Assembly: GCA_934351835.1 (NCBI GenBank)
Contig: CAKRJP010000004.1
Location: 1-64,000 of the forward strand
Length of the DNA: 64,000 nucleotides
Source: an uncultured Lachnospiraceae bacterium
Lineage (GTDB): Bacteria > Bacillota > Clostridia > Lachnospirales > Lachnospiraceae
Direction of reading: 5' to 3'
The translations under genes were made by a program, and so were the position numbers. The notes beneath the pieces were generated by a model. That model had not been told where the DNA came from. It did not search any database and was given only the letters and a program-made list of their open reading frames with translations. Every line of letters starts with the position of its first letter. Position 1 is the first letter of the stretch. Shown piece after piece: positions 17,600 to 26,197 of the stretch.

Positions 17600-18508
17600 A
17601 TGAGTATAACAGGTATTATCATTGCTGCTGTAATCGTAGGCGGTACCGGATTATTCATTGGTGTTTTCCTCGGTGTAGCAGGTAAGAAGTTTGCAGTAGA
17701 AGTAGATGAAAGAGAAGAAGCTATCGCAGGTGTGCTTCCGGGTAACAACTGTGGTGGTTGTGGATATGCAGGATGTTCCGGTCTTGCAGCAGCTATCGTA
17801 AAAGGCGAGGCTGAAATCGGAGCATGTCCGGTTGGTGGAGCTCCGGTAGCAGCAAAGATTGGTGCTATCATGGGAGTGGAAGCCGGTGAGCAGGTAAGAG
17901 AAGTTGCATTTGTTAAATGTGCAGGAAACTGTGATGTGGCAAAACAGGAGTATGATTATGATGGATTACATGATTGTACTTTCGTTAATATGATGCAGGA
18001 TGGCGGACCGAAGAGCTGTAACTATGGATGTCTCGGAGAGGGATCTTGTGTAAAAGCTTGTCCGTTTGATGCAATTCATATTGTAAATGGTGTAGCAGTT
18101 GTAGATAAAGAGGCATGTAAAGCCTGCGGAAAATGTATCGCAGTTTGTCCGAAACATCTGATTGAGCTGGTACCTTACAGCCAGAAATGTATGGTACAGT
18201 GTAGTTCTAAAGACAAGGGCAAAGATGTAATGAAGGCATGTTCAGTTGGATGTATCGGATGTGGACTCTGTGCTAAGAACTGTCACTTTGATGCAATTAC
18301 ACTGGAAGATAATCTTGCACACATTGATGTGTCTAAGTGTAAGAATTGTACACTTTGTGCACAGAAGTGTCCAAAGAAGATTATCACTCCAAAGCCGGCT
18401 GCAAAACCAGCAGCTCCTAAAAAACCAGCAGCTCCAAAGGCAGAGGCTCCTGCTGCAAAAACAGAGCCGGTAGCTGAGAAACCTGCAGAGGAGAAAAAGG
18501 CTGAGTAA
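17600..18508 (+). CDS. rnfB: Rnf complex subunit B (ferredoxin-type)
   Basis: Iron-sulfur subunit accepting electrons from reduced ferredoxin, 302 aa. One N-terminal membrane helix is followed by the NCGGCGYAGCSGL cluster motif near residue 50, then several CxxCxxCxxxCP motifs (CKACGKCIAVCP, CIGCGLCAKNC, CKNCTLCAQKCP) in the C-terminal half. It ends with a tail of about 35 residues rich in Lys, Pro and Ala, probably a flexible cytoplasmic extension. It is the last recognised rnf gene; no terminator separates it from the DUF2752 gene 21 bp downstream. Confidence 0.95.
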   Translation: MSITGIIIAAVIVGGTGLFIGVFLGVAGKKFAVEVDEREEAIAGVLPGNNCGGCGYAGCSGLAAAIVKGEAEIGACPVGGAPVAAKIGAIMGVEAGEQVREVAFVKCAGNCDVAKQEYDYDGLHDCTFVNMMQDGGPKSCNYGCLGEGSCVKACPFDAIHIVNGVAVVDKEACKACGKCIAVCPKHLIELVPYSQKCMVQCSSKDKGKDVMKACSVGCIGCGLCAKNCHFDAITLEDNLAHIDVSKCKNCTLCAQKCPKKIITPKPAAKPAAPKKPAAPKAEAPAAKTEPVAEKPAEEKKAE

Positions 18509-18529
18509 GATTTACGAAAGTAACAGGGA

Positions 18530-18997
18530 ATGAGAAGTAAAATAAAAGATTTTTTATGTCAGATATTTAATAGAATATGGAAAGATATAGAAAATGCAAG
18601 ATGGGCGATTATATTTATAATCGCCTATTTTGCGTTCTTAAAAATCATTACCGGAAGTGCGTGTCCGGTGGTGGCGATAATAGGATATCCTTGTCCGGCA
18701 TGTGGACTTACGAGAGCATTTAAGTGTATTTTACGTCTGGATTTTTCGGGGGCCTTGAAAATACATGCATTTATTTATGCTGTGATTTTATATCTGCTGG
18801 TATTTTTCTGGAACCGTTATATAAGAGGACAAAGAGCAGGAAAACGATTACTGGTATTAGGCGTGGTACTGATTATCTCTATGATTGTATATTATATCTG
18901 GCGGATGTGGATATATTTCCCCGGAGAGCCTCCGGTGAGTTATTATTATCGGAATCTGTGGAATATGGTGAGAAGTTTGCTCGCAGGAAAAGGCTGA
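18530..18997 (+). CDS. DUF2752 membrane protein
   Basis: A 155-aa membrane protein with about three hydrophobic segments. The central GYPCPACGLTRAF is the hallmark CPxCGxTRa motif of DUF2752, a family of unknown function common in gut bacteria. The two cysteines sit at the membrane edge. It follows rnfB by 21 bp without a terminator and is probably read from the rnf operon, though the family is not known to act in Rnf. Its ribosome site is weak. Confidence 0.7.
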   Translation: MRSKIKDFLCQIFNRIWKDIENARWAIIFIIAYFAFLKIITGSACPVVAIIGYPCPACGLTRAFKCILRLDFSGALKIHAFIYAVILYLLVFFWNRYIRGQRAGKRLLVLGVVLIISMIVYYIWRMWIYFPGEPPVSYYYRNLWNMVRSLLAGKG

Positions 18998-19037
18998 CAG
19001 ATTTAGAAGCTACGGTCAGATAGTTTGTCTAAAAATG

Positions 19038-19066
19038 TTGAAAACAGAAAAGCTACATGCTATGAT
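19038..19066 (+). promoter_or_regulatory. Predicted promoter of the NQNY-repeat gene
   Basis: TTGAAA (19038-19043) and TATGAT (19061-19066) are separated by 17 bp, 33 bp before the start codon. Confidence 0.6.
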
Positions 19067-19099
19067 AACGATAGTGATTAATACGAGGAGGATTTACTT

Positions 19100-19693
19100 A
19101 TGGAGGATAATTATAATAATGGGGGAGAAAATCAGACTCCACAGTATACAGACCCGAACGGGACACCGGAGAATACAATCGGAAATGCACCGGATGTGGT
19201 GGAGAGTAATATGACGGAAACAGCTACAGAGAACGTGTATACAACAGCGTCTGCAACGACTTCAAAAGAAAGCACAGAAGATTTGAATCAGAATTATCGG
19301 TATGGTTCCGGAGATTACAGCCAGAATCAGAACTATAACCAGAATTATAACCAGAATTATAACCAGAATTATAATAATCAGAATTACGGTCAGAGTTATA
19401 ATCAGGGCTATAATACCCAGAACTATAATCAGAATTACAATATGAATTATGATCAGGGAATGGATATGGCACCACTTTCTATGGGACAGTGGATACTTAC
19501 AATACTGGCAGCGTGTATCCCATGTGCGGGAACAATTCTGTATCTGGTATGGGCATTTAGCAAGAACGGGAATATTAATCGTAGAAATTATTGCAGAGCA
19601 GCACTTATCATACAGTGTGTAATTCTTCTGTTATATCTGATTTTTGTGGTTATATTCGGAGTTGCTCTGGCGGGAGCAAATTCAGTATATTAA
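19100..19693 (+). CDS. Membrane protein with Asn/Gln/Tyr-rich repeat region
   Basis: Unrecognised 197-aa protein. Residues 1-70 are acidic and rich in Asn and Thr; residues about 74-125 repeat Q-N-Y-N units; two hydrophobic helices follow (about 130-150 and 168-192) with a short basic loop containing NRRNYCRA. The helical pair resembles small two-helix proteins of the CD225/DUF4190 type, with the disordered part cytoplasmic or extracellular. It has its own promoter and terminator, so it is monocistronic. The function is unknown. Confidence 0.6.
   Translation: MEDNYNNGGENQTPQYTDPNGTPENTIGNAPDVVESNMTETATENVYTTASATTSKESTEDLNQNYRYGSGDYSQNQNYNQNYNQNYNQNYNNQNYGQSYNQGYNTQNYNQNYNMNYDQGMDMAPLSMGQWILTILAACIPCAGTILYLVWAFSKNGNINRRNYCRAALIIQCVILLLYLIFVVIFGVALAGANSVY
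19333..19440 (+). repeat. In-frame 12-bp tandem repeats coding NQNY
   Basis: Units close to CAGAATTATAAC repeat in tandem; the first copies are nearly identical and later ones degenerate and include AAT insertions. The 12-bp period keeps frame, so copy-number change by slippage would lengthen or shorten the protein without frameshift. Confidence 0.75.
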
Positions 19694-19780
19694 AGAATTG
19701 TTCAGGAGATTTATTTACGTTGAAATTCATAACGAATATACATCATCGCGCTTAACAGCTCGATGTGTACGAAGTATACA

Positions 19781-19812
19781 AAACGAGTAGGTATCAGCCT
19801 ACTCGTTTCGTT
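19781..19812. terminator. Bidirectional terminator between convergent genes
   Basis: An 11-bp perfect stem (19781-19791 with 19798-19808) with a 6-nt loop has A-rich and T-rich flanks. It separates the NQNY-repeat gene from the convergent apbE gene. Confidence 0.8.
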
Positions 19813-19837
19813 TTAGTTGATAAATCAAAGCCTGAAC

Positions 19838-20818
19838 TTACTTAGGGAAATTATCCGAATAGTGAAGTTTATTATCTGAAGTGATAAATACGGCTTCAAC
19901 ATTATCTGTACTGTTTACCAGTTTCATACCATCATTGAGTCCAAGTGCGAAACAAGTGGTGCTCAGTGCATCGGCATTTACAGAAGAATCGGTGACGATT
20001 GTTACACTGGATAATCCGTTGTCATACGGATAACCGGTTGATGTATTCAAAATATGATGATAAATCTTTCCGTCTTTTTTAAAATAGCGTTGATAATCTC
20101 CGGAAGTAACTACAGACTGGTCCGCAATCTTTACAGAAGTAATCGGGTCGCCGGTGGAATCAAAGGGTTTCTGGATCCCTATATTGTAATCAGAGCCATC
20201 CGGCTTTTTGCCGATGGCGAGGACGTTCCCACCAAGATTAATCATAGCGTGTTTGATGCCTTCGGATTTCAGGTAATCTTTTAATTGGTCGGCAATGTAT
20301 CCTTTAGCAATACCGCCCAGATCAATGGCTGCATCAGGATCTGCCAGAGAAACCTGATTTCCATTGATTTGGATATTTTTATAGTTTACATGAGTGAGAG
20401 CTGACTGTATGTCTGCATCGTCAGGAACTTTCGGGTCTTCAGCCTGGAAATCCCAGAGAGAAGATACAGGACTGATCGTGACGTCAAAAGTCCCGTTTGA
20501 AATATCACCATAGTGAATCGCGGTTTTTAAAAGGCTGATCGTGTCATCGGAAACTTCTACGGTTTGACCTTTGGCGTTGTTTATTTTAGAAATCTCACTG
20601 TTTTCGTTTGTGTTAGAGAACATATTGTCATATTTGGTGCAGATCTCTTTGCAGTTATCAATGAGTGATTCGTCGTCCGAATCGTAAATCTGAACACTGA
20701 TGACTGTATCGAACAAGGAATCTGTATAAGTCAGAGACTGGCTTGTACCTGATTTTGAACAGCCCGTGAGTAAGAATAAAAAAAGTGCTGATAAAGTAAT
20801 TAATTTTAAATGTTTCAT
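19838..20818 (-). CDS. apbE: FAD:protein FMN transferase lipoprotein
   Basis: This enzyme uses FAD to attach FMN covalently to threonine in SGAT motifs of exported flavoproteins. The 326-aa product has a lipoprotein signal with lipobox LLTGC (Cys20), so it acts outside the membrane, where RnfG and the RnfD loop lie. Family features include DLGGIAKGYIAD, the NLGGN motif and HHILNTSTGYP. The start is the ATG at 20818 after GGGGTG; a GTG three codons upstream overlaps that ribosome site. It faces the end of the rnf region, and its likely clients are RnfD and RnfG. Confidence 0.92.
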   Translation of the reverse strand: MKHLKLITLSALFLFLLTGCSKSGTSQSLTYTDSLFDTVISVQIYDSDDESLIDNCKEICTKYDNMFSNTNENSEISKINNAKGQTVEVSDDTISLLKTAIHYGDISNGTFDVTISPVSSLWDFQAEDPKVPDDADIQSALTHVNYKNIQINGNQVSLADPDAAIDLGGIAKGYIADQLKDYLKSEGIKHAMINLGGNVLAIGKKPDGSDYNIGIQKPFDSTGDPITSVKIADQSVVTSGDYQRYFKKDGKIYHHILNTSTGYPYDNGLSSVTIVTDSSVNADALSTTCFALGLNDGMKLVNSTDNVEAVFITSDNKLHYSDNFPK

Positions 20819-20910
20819 AAAAATCACCCCATTATATAAGTGTTACTGTAAAAACACGATGGTTTATTATAACATGAAATGAGAAAAATGGGGGATGCAG
20901 ATACCTTTTC

Positions 20911-20939
20911 TTGTTTGAAAAGTATTTTCATGATATAAT
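20911..20939 (+). promoter_or_regulatory. Predicted promoter of the ChW/VanW protein gene
   Basis: TTGTTT (20911-20916) and TATAAT (20934-20939) are separated by 17 bp, 40 bp upstream of the start codon. Confidence 0.6.
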
Positions 20940-20978
20940 TAACCATATTTTTAGTAAAATCGAAAAAGGAAAGAGGAT

Positions 20979-23468
20979 ATGATGAAAAGAAAACATTTAG
21001 CCAAAAAATTATGTAGTATTGCATTGGCGTGTATGTTGTGTGTGCCTGCTTCGGTGAGCGTAGCGGCTGCTGAAGGGAATGCTAATGCGTATGAAGATGT
21101 ACAGAATCCGGATGCCGGACAGAATGATGCCGGACAGAATGGCGGGCAGGATTCCGGTGTATCCGGGGATCTGGATGCAGGAAAAGATGGTGTATCCGGG
21201 GATCTGGATACAGGAAAGGATGGTGCATCTGACAATAACGGTGATAATGCCGGTGGTGGGAATGAGAATTCAGGAAACGGTGTTACTATAGATGGATCAT
21301 CTTCGGGTGAAGGAAATGATGGCTCCCAGGAGCAGGATACACCTTCGTCTGATAATGAGCGCAAGACAGTAGAGACACTGACTTATTCTGCGCATGTACA
21401 GTCTATCGGATGGCAGAAAGAACGCAAAGATGGCGAGATGGCAGGAACTACAGGAAGAAGTAAACGTGTGGAAGCTATCAAGATTCAAGTAAAAAGTGAG
21501 CCGGTAAAGTCTGAAGAATCATCAGAAGGTACAGATGAAAGTAAGAATCAGGCAGAGATTGCGACTGCGGCTCAGGAGAATACTGACGGAGAGACGACAG
21601 GGGAAGATACATCGGAAGAATTAAAAGGCCTTACAGGATCTGTAGAGTATCAGGCACACTGTCAGAGCTATGGCTGGATGAGCTGGGTCAAAGATGGTGC
21701 CATCGGTGGAACTAGCGGAAAAGGTAAGCGAATGGAAGCTATCAAGATCCGTCTGACAGGTGAACTGGCAGAGAAATATGATATTTACTATAAAGTCCAC
21801 AGCGCATCGTTTGGTGACCTTGGATGGGCAAAGAACGGACAGATCGCAGGTACTGCAGGTTTTGGAAAATCTATCGAAGCGATTACGATCAAACTGGTTG
21901 AGAAGACTGCGACTGACAAACCGGCACAGACGAAGAGAAGCTATCTTGGAACGAATGATCTGGGAAATATAACATATTCCTCTCATTGCCAGAGCTATGG
22001 CTGGATGAGAAATGTGGCAGACGGTGCTATGAGTGGTACTAAGGGAAAAGGTAAACGTATGGAGGCAATCAGAATCTATGCGGGTACGATTTATGATGAA
22101 GAAGGCAATAAGATTGAAGGATCTGTAGAGTATCAGGCATATTGTCAGAGTTACGGCTGGAGAAACTGGGTGAAGGACGGAGCCGTAGGCGGAAGTACCG
22201 GAAAAGGTAAACGTATGGAGGCAATCAGAATCCGTCTGACCGGAGATCTTGAAAAGAAATATGACGTTTACTATAAGGTCCACTGTGCAAGCTGGGGAGA
22301 TCTTGGATGGGCATCTAATGGTGAAATTGCGGGAACCCTTGACACTGCAAAGGCTATAGAGTCTATTCAGATCAAGCTGGTGGATAAGAACAGTACGGAG
22401 AAACCAACATCAACCGTAAGTTCATCTATCGAGATGAATAGACGTGGAAGCATTGAGTATGAGACATATGCGGAAAATGTAGGATGGACAGCTGCTAAAA
22501 AGGGACCGGCTGTTTCAGGTACAACTGGAAAATCTCAGAAGATCGTAGCTGTCAGAATGCGCTATAATAAGGATCGCTATGATGGTGGAATTACTTATCG
22601 CGTATATTTGCAGGGATCCGGATGGCAGAACTGGGTAAGTGACGGAGAAATTGCGGGTGTAGAAGCCGGAGATAAGAGAATTGAAGCTATTCAAATTAAA
22701 TTAACCGGTGATATTAGTAAATATGCAAGCGTCTATTATAGTTCTCATATTCAGGCATATGGATGGCTTGGCTGGGCGAAAAATGGAGCATCTTCCGGTT
22801 CGCAGAACTGTTCTTACCGTATGGAAGCATTAAGAGCGACGATTCTGGCGAAGACGGTATCGGCACCGGGAAGTACAAGTGGGGCATTCAAGACGACAAA
22901 GTATAATCACAAGATTGCAAGCTTTACAACTGTATCAACGAATAATGCAAATAGTACGTATAATATGACAAAAGCCTTATTGTCATTCAATGGAAGAGTG
23001 ATCAAACCGGGACAGACATTGTCGTTCTTTGGAGTGGCAGGTCCATGTGGTGCTGCACAGGGATATCGTCCGGGTGGTGTTGTAGGAGGAACTGCTTACG
23101 GCGGAGGAATCTGTCAGGCATCGACAACGTTGTATGGTGCTGCATTAAGAGCAGGTCTTACAATTGTAGAGAGAAGAAATCACAGTGTGCCATCTACTTA
23201 TGTACCGATTGGTCAGGATGCTATGGTCAGCTATGGATCTTCTGATTTCAAGATCAGAAATGATTTTAATTTTAATGTTACTTTGAAGACTTACGTTACA
23301 GGGAAAACGCTTCATGTTGATATTTATGGAGGAGATCCGGGCTGGTTTGACTCAGTACAGGTCAGATCCTGGTATACGAGTAGTAATTCAGCGGCAGCTG
23401 AACGTATTTTCTATAAGAATGGAAAGATTGTAAAAAGACAGGCACTTCCAAAATCTTATTATTACTAA
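20979..23468 (+). CDS. Secreted protein with nine ChW repeats and C-terminal VanW domain
   Basis: An exported 829-aa protein. A signal peptide (about residues 1-31) is followed by an acidic Gly/Asp/Asn-rich linker, then nine clostridial hydrophobic-with-W (ChW) repeats between about residues 130 and 630, each ending in a G-x-x-x-x-x-x-x-x-A-I-x-I pattern. Residues about 633-775 form a VanW/YoaR-like domain with GQTLSF and YGGGICQASTTLY. ChW repeats are associated with extracellular proteins of Clostridia; VanW domains occur in cell-wall proteins of unknown chemistry. No LPxTG anchor or SLH domain is seen. It is a single-gene unit with its own promoter and terminator. Confidence 0.85.
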   Translation: MMKRKHLAKKLCSIALACMLCVPASVSVAAAEGNANAYEDVQNPDAGQNDAGQNGGQDSGVSGDLDAGKDGVSGDLDTGKDGASDNNGDNAGGGNENSGNGVTIDGSSSGEGNDGSQEQDTPSSDNERKTVETLTYSAHVQSIGWQKERKDGEMAGTTGRSKRVEAIKIQVKSEPVKSEESSEGTDESKNQAEIATAAQENTDGETTGEDTSEELKGLTGSVEYQAHCQSYGWMSWVKDGAIGGTSGKGKRMEAIKIRLTGELAEKYDIYYKVHSASFGDLGWAKNGQIAGTAGFGKSIEAITIKLVEKTATDKPAQTKRSYLGTNDLGNITYSSHCQSYGWMRNVADGAMSGTKGKGKRMEAIRIYAGTIYDEEGNKIEGSVEYQAYCQSYGWRNWVKDGAVGGSTGKGKRMEAIRIRLTGDLEKKYDVYYKVHCASWGDLGWASNGEIAGTLDTAKAIESIQIKLVDKNSTEKPTSTVSSSIEMNRRGSIEYETYAENVGWTAAKKGPAVSGTTGKSQKIVAVRMRYNKDRYDGGITYRVYLQGSGWQNWVSDGEIAGVEAGDKRIEAIQIKLTGDISKYASVYYSSHIQAYGWLGWAKNGASSGSQNCSYRMEALRATILAKTVSAPGSTSGAFKTTKYNHKIASFTTVSTNNANSTYNMTKALLSFNGRVIKPGQTLSFFGVAGPCGAAQGYRPGGVVGGTAYGGGICQASTTLYGAALRAGLTIVERRNHSVPSTYVPIGQDAMVSYGSSDFKIRNDFNFNVTLKTYVTGKTLHVDIYGGDPGWFDSVQVRSWYTSSNSAAAERIFYKNGKIVKRQALPKSYYY
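21156..21221 (+). repeat. 33-bp tandem duplication in linker of the ChW protein
   Basis: Two consecutive 33-bp units (21156-21188 and 21189-21221) encode GVSGDLDAGKD and GVSGDLDTGKD and differ at only two bases. They lie in the disordered linker after the signal peptide. Confidence 0.85.
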
Positions 23469-23478
23469 GATGAAGATT

Positions 23479-23512
23479 AAAATCTGGGGCAAGCATTTGC
23501 CTCAGATTTTTT
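23479..23512 (+). terminator. Terminator of the ChW/VanW gene
   Basis: A 14-bp stem with one G-U pair (23479-23492 with 23497-23510), GCAT loop and T-tract lies 10 bp after the stop. Confidence 0.88.
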
Positions 23513-23535
23513 GTGTGTTGCAATCGAACATAAGG

Positions 23536-23564
23536 TTGCCTCTTTTTATACCTTATGCTAAAAT
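23536..23564 (+). promoter_or_regulatory. Predicted promoter of the NusG-II/Gx/ruvAB genes
   Basis: TTGCCT (23536-23541) and TAAAAT (23559-23564) are separated by 17 bp, 31 bp before the first start codon of the series. Confidence 0.5.
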
Positions 23565-23595
23565 AATGCATAGTGATGTTTAAGAGGTATTATTG

Positions 23596-23967
23596 ATGAA
23601 AGCAGGCTTGAAGAAGAAAGATTTAATATTAATCATATTGATTATAGGTGTAGCATGTGGATTTTATCTGTTCCATGAGCTTACAGGAAAGACAGATGCA
23701 GGGCGTGTGACAGTAAAGGTAGATGGAAAAGTGACCGGATCATACAGTTTAGATAATGATCAGGAGATAGAGATTAACAACGGCAGTAATATTCTGACGA
23801 TAAAAGATGGAAAAGCGAAGATGACAGAAGCGGACTGTCCGGATAAGCTGTGTGTACATCAGCGTGCAATTTCAAAATATCATGAAAGCATTATCTGTTT
23901 GCCAAATAAGGTGGTTGTCGAAGTGACAGTCGGAGGAGACAGCGAGTTCGATGCGATTGTGAATTAG
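23596..23967 (+). CDS. NusG domain II-containing exported protein
   Basis: A 123-aa protein with one N-terminal membrane anchor (about residues 9-27) and an extracytoplasmic beta-rich domain of the NusG_II family; ADCPDKLCVHQ and IICLPNKVVVEV are its conserved stretches with two Cys close together. The function is unknown, but in Clostridia it is commonly encoded directly before a Gx transporter/HepS-I gene, as here (11 bp gap). A TTG just before the ATG is ignored because AGAGG is spaced for the ATG. Confidence 0.82.
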   Translation: MKAGLKKKDLILIILIIGVACGFYLFHELTGKTDAGRVTVKVDGKVTGSYSLDNDQEIEINNGSNILTIKDGKAKMTEADCPDKLCVHQRAISKYHESIICLPNKVVVEVTVGGDSEFDAIVN

Positions 23968-23978
23968 GAGGACATAGA

Positions 23979-24470
23979 ATGAAAAGCAGAGTTGCATATT
24001 TTGGAGTGTTTACTGCGCTTGCATTGATTTTCAGTTACATAGAGACTTTGATACCGATCAATTTTGGAATCCCTGGGGTAAAACTTGGACTGGCGAATCT
24101 GATTATTGTAGTTGCTTTGTATAAGATGCAGTTAAAAGAAGTATATATGCTGGCTGTTGTCAGAATCCTGTTGTCAGGCTTCATATTTGGAAATTATTTC
24201 AGTATTATTTATAGTCTGGCGGGAGGACTGCTTAGCCTTACGGTTATGGCACTGCTGAAAAAGACGGATGGATTCAGTGTGATGGGAGTTAGTATAGCGG
24301 GCGGCGTATTTCACAATGTGGGACAGATGATCGTTGCGGTACTGGTCGTAGAGACGTTTAGCATTTCCTATTATCTGCCGGTTCTTATGATCGCAGGACT
24401 TGTAACAGGACTTGTGATCGGACTGGTGGCAGATGGCATGTTAAAGAGACTTACGAACCTGACACTTTAA
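23979..24470 (+). CDS. Gx transporter family / heptaprenyl diphosphate synthase component I-like
   Basis: A 163-aa membrane protein with about five hydrophobic helices. NFGIPGVKLGLANL near the N-terminus and VFHNVGQM in the second half are typical of the Gx transporter family, formerly annotated as heptaprenyl diphosphate synthase component I. The family resembles ECF-type substrate-binding membrane subunits, so transport is more likely than catalysis. It follows the NusG-II gene and ends 13 bp before ruvA. The substrate is unknown. Confidence 0.8.
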   Translation: MKSRVAYFGVFTALALIFSYIETLIPINFGIPGVKLGLANLIIVVALYKMQLKEVYMLAVVRILLSGFIFGNYFSIIYSLAGGLLSLTVMALLKKTDGFSVMGVSIAGGVFHNVGQMIVAVLVVETFSISYYLPVLMIAGLVTGLVIGLVADGMLKRLTNLTL

Positions 24471-24483
24471 AAGAGGAGGAGTT

Positions 24484-25098
24484 ATGATATCATTTTTAAG
24501 GGGAACATTATCCTGGTTAGAGGAAGATAAAGTGATGATAGATGTGGGCGGTGTAGGCTATGGAGTTTATATGTCTGGACGGGATATGGGACTTTTGCCG
24601 ATGACCGGTTCGGAAGTTATGATCTATACTTACCTGAATGTAAAAGAGGACGCAATGCAGTTATTTGGTTTTCTGACCAGAGATGAACTGGCTGTATTTA
24701 AATTACTGATCACAGTGAATGGTATCGGACCTAAGGGGGCACAGGGTATATTATCAGCGCTGAGCCCGGATGACCTGCGTTATGCAGTGGTGTCAAATGA
24801 TGTGAAAGCCATCTGTGCGGCACCGGGGATTGGTAAAAAGACAGCAGAAAAGTTGATTTTAGAATTAAAAGATAAACTACATCTTGAGGATGCACTGGAG
24901 CATCTGGAACAGCCATCGGGGGGACAGACGGGTGAAACAAGTAATTTCGGAGACGTACAGGGGGATGCCGTACAGGCGTTGGTTGCACTGGGATATGGCA
25001 ACACGGAAGCCCTAAAGGCAGTCCGTCAAGTTGAGATTACGGATGCGATGAGCGTAGAAGATGTATTGAAACAGTCATTAAAATATTTGTCTTTGTAA
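24484..25098 (+). CDS. ruvA: Holliday junction branch migration protein RuvA
   Basis: DNA-binding subunit of the RuvAB branch migration motor, 204 aa. It has the N-terminal OB-fold (GGVGYGVYMS), the helix-hairpin-helix repeats (VNGIGPKGAQGILS and APGIGKKTAEKLILELKDK) and a C-terminal RuvB-binding helix bundle joined by a Gly/Gln-rich linker near residues 140-157. The ribosome site is AGAGGAGG. ruvB follows 28 bp downstream. Confidence 0.97.
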   Translation: MISFLRGTLSWLEEDKVMIDVGGVGYGVYMSGRDMGLLPMTGSEVMIYTYLNVKEDAMQLFGFLTRDELAVFKLLITVNGIGPKGAQGILSALSPDDLRYAVVSNDVKAICAAPGIGKKTAEKLILELKDKLHLEDALEHLEQPSGGQTGETSNFGDVQGDAVQALVALGYGNTEALKAVRQVEITDAMSVEDVLKQSLKYLSL

Positions 25099-25126
25099 TA
25101 ATATTAAAATAAAAGAGGCTTGACAC

Positions 25127-26128
25127 ATGAGTAGAAGAATTATCACAACAGAGAATCTGGAAGAAGATGTCAAAATTGAAAATCATCTGAGACCACAACT
25201 TTTGAGTGATTATATTGGACAGGAAAAAGCAAAAGAAACTTTGGAAATATATATAGAGGCGGCAAAAGCCAGACATGAGGCGTTAGATCATGTATTGTTC
25301 TATGGGCCACCAGGCCTTGGAAAGACAACGCTTGCAGGGATTATCGCCAATGAGATGAATGTAAATATCAAAATAACATCCGGTCCGGCAATTGAAAAAC
25401 CGGGAGAGATGGCTGCTATTTTGAATAATCTTCAGGAAGGAGATGTTCTGTTTGTGGACGAGATCCACAGATTGAACCGTCAGGTGGAAGAAGTTTTATA
25501 TCCGGCGATGGAAGATTATGCAATTGATATTATGATAGGAAAGGGCGCGAGCGCAAGATCCATAAGATTGGATCTTCCGAAATTTACACTGGTGGGGGCG
25601 ACTACCAGAGCGGGCATGCTGACGGCACCGTTAAGAGATCGTTTTGGAGTGGTGAACCGACTGGAATTTTATACAGTGGAAGAATTGAAGACGATTATTT
25701 TGCGTTCGGCAGGAGTTCTGGAAGTTGGAATTGATGAATCTGGGGCATATGCGCTTGCCAGACGTTCCAGAGGAACTCCGAGACTGGCAAACCGTTTGTT
25801 GAAACGCGTACGTGATTTCGCGCAGGTCAGATATGATGGCTATATCACAGAAGAAGTTGCAAATTATGCATTGGATCTTTTGGATGTCGATAAAGAAGGA
25901 TTGGATCAGACTGACAGAGGAATGCTGCTTTCGATGATTGAAAGATTTGGAGGCGGTCCGGTGGGATTGGATACACTTGCGGCATCGATAGGAGAGGATT
26001 CGGGTACGATCGAAGACGTGTACGAACCGTATCTGTTGAAAAATGGATTTATTCAGAGAACCCCGAGAGGGCGTGTTGTTACTGAAAAGGCATACGCACA
26101 TTTGGGAATTTCTCATGAAATTGAATAA
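25127..26128 (+). CDS. ruvB: Holliday junction helicase motor RuvB
   Basis: AAA+ ATPase of 333 aa that drives branch migration with RuvA. Walker [10 protein letters not shown] is near residue 64, Walker B VDEIHR near residue 113, sensor GATTRAG near 160, and the C-terminal winged helix carries [16 protein letters not shown]. The N-terminus [11 protein letters not shown] is canonical. The length is normal. It closes the ruvAB unit. Confidence 0.97.
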   Translation: MSRRIITTENLEEDVKIENHLRPQLLSDYIGQEKAKETLEIYIEAAKARHEALDHVLFYGPPGLGKTTLAGIIANEMNVNIKITSGPAIEKPGEMAAILNNLQEGDVLFVDEIHRLNRQVEEVLYPAMEDYAIDIMIGKGASARSIRLDLPKFTLVGATTRAGMLTAPLRDRFGVVNRLEFYTVEELKTIILRSAGVLEVGIDESGAYALARRSRGTPRLANRLLKRVRDFAQVRYDGYITEEVANYALDLLDVDKEGLDQTDRGMLLSMIERFGGGPVGLDTLAASIGEDSGTIEDVYEPYLLKNGFIQRTPRGRVVTEKAYAHLGISHEIE

Positions 26129-26133
26129 AATAG

Positions 26134-26162
26134 TTGGTTTTTAGGCCAGATTAGTTTATAAT
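26134..26162 (+). promoter_or_regulatory. Predicted promoter of zapA
   Basis: TTGGTT (26134-26139) and TATAAT (26157-26162) are separated by 17 bp. They lie just after the ruvB stop and 36 bp before the zapA start. Confidence 0.55.
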
Positions 26163-26197
26163 AAAAAGAAGATTACGGAGAATTCGAGGAGGCTTAT

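Noticed and set aside
19333..19440. Tandem repeats as a CRISPR array
   Set aside because: The units are contiguous 12-bp repeats without spacers and lie in frame within a coding region; no cas gene is present.
21621..22283. Minus-strand open frame of 220 codons opposite the ChW repeats
   Set aside because: It is produced by the biased codons of the repeated plus-strand protein; the translation is repetitive, with no ribosome site or family resemblance.
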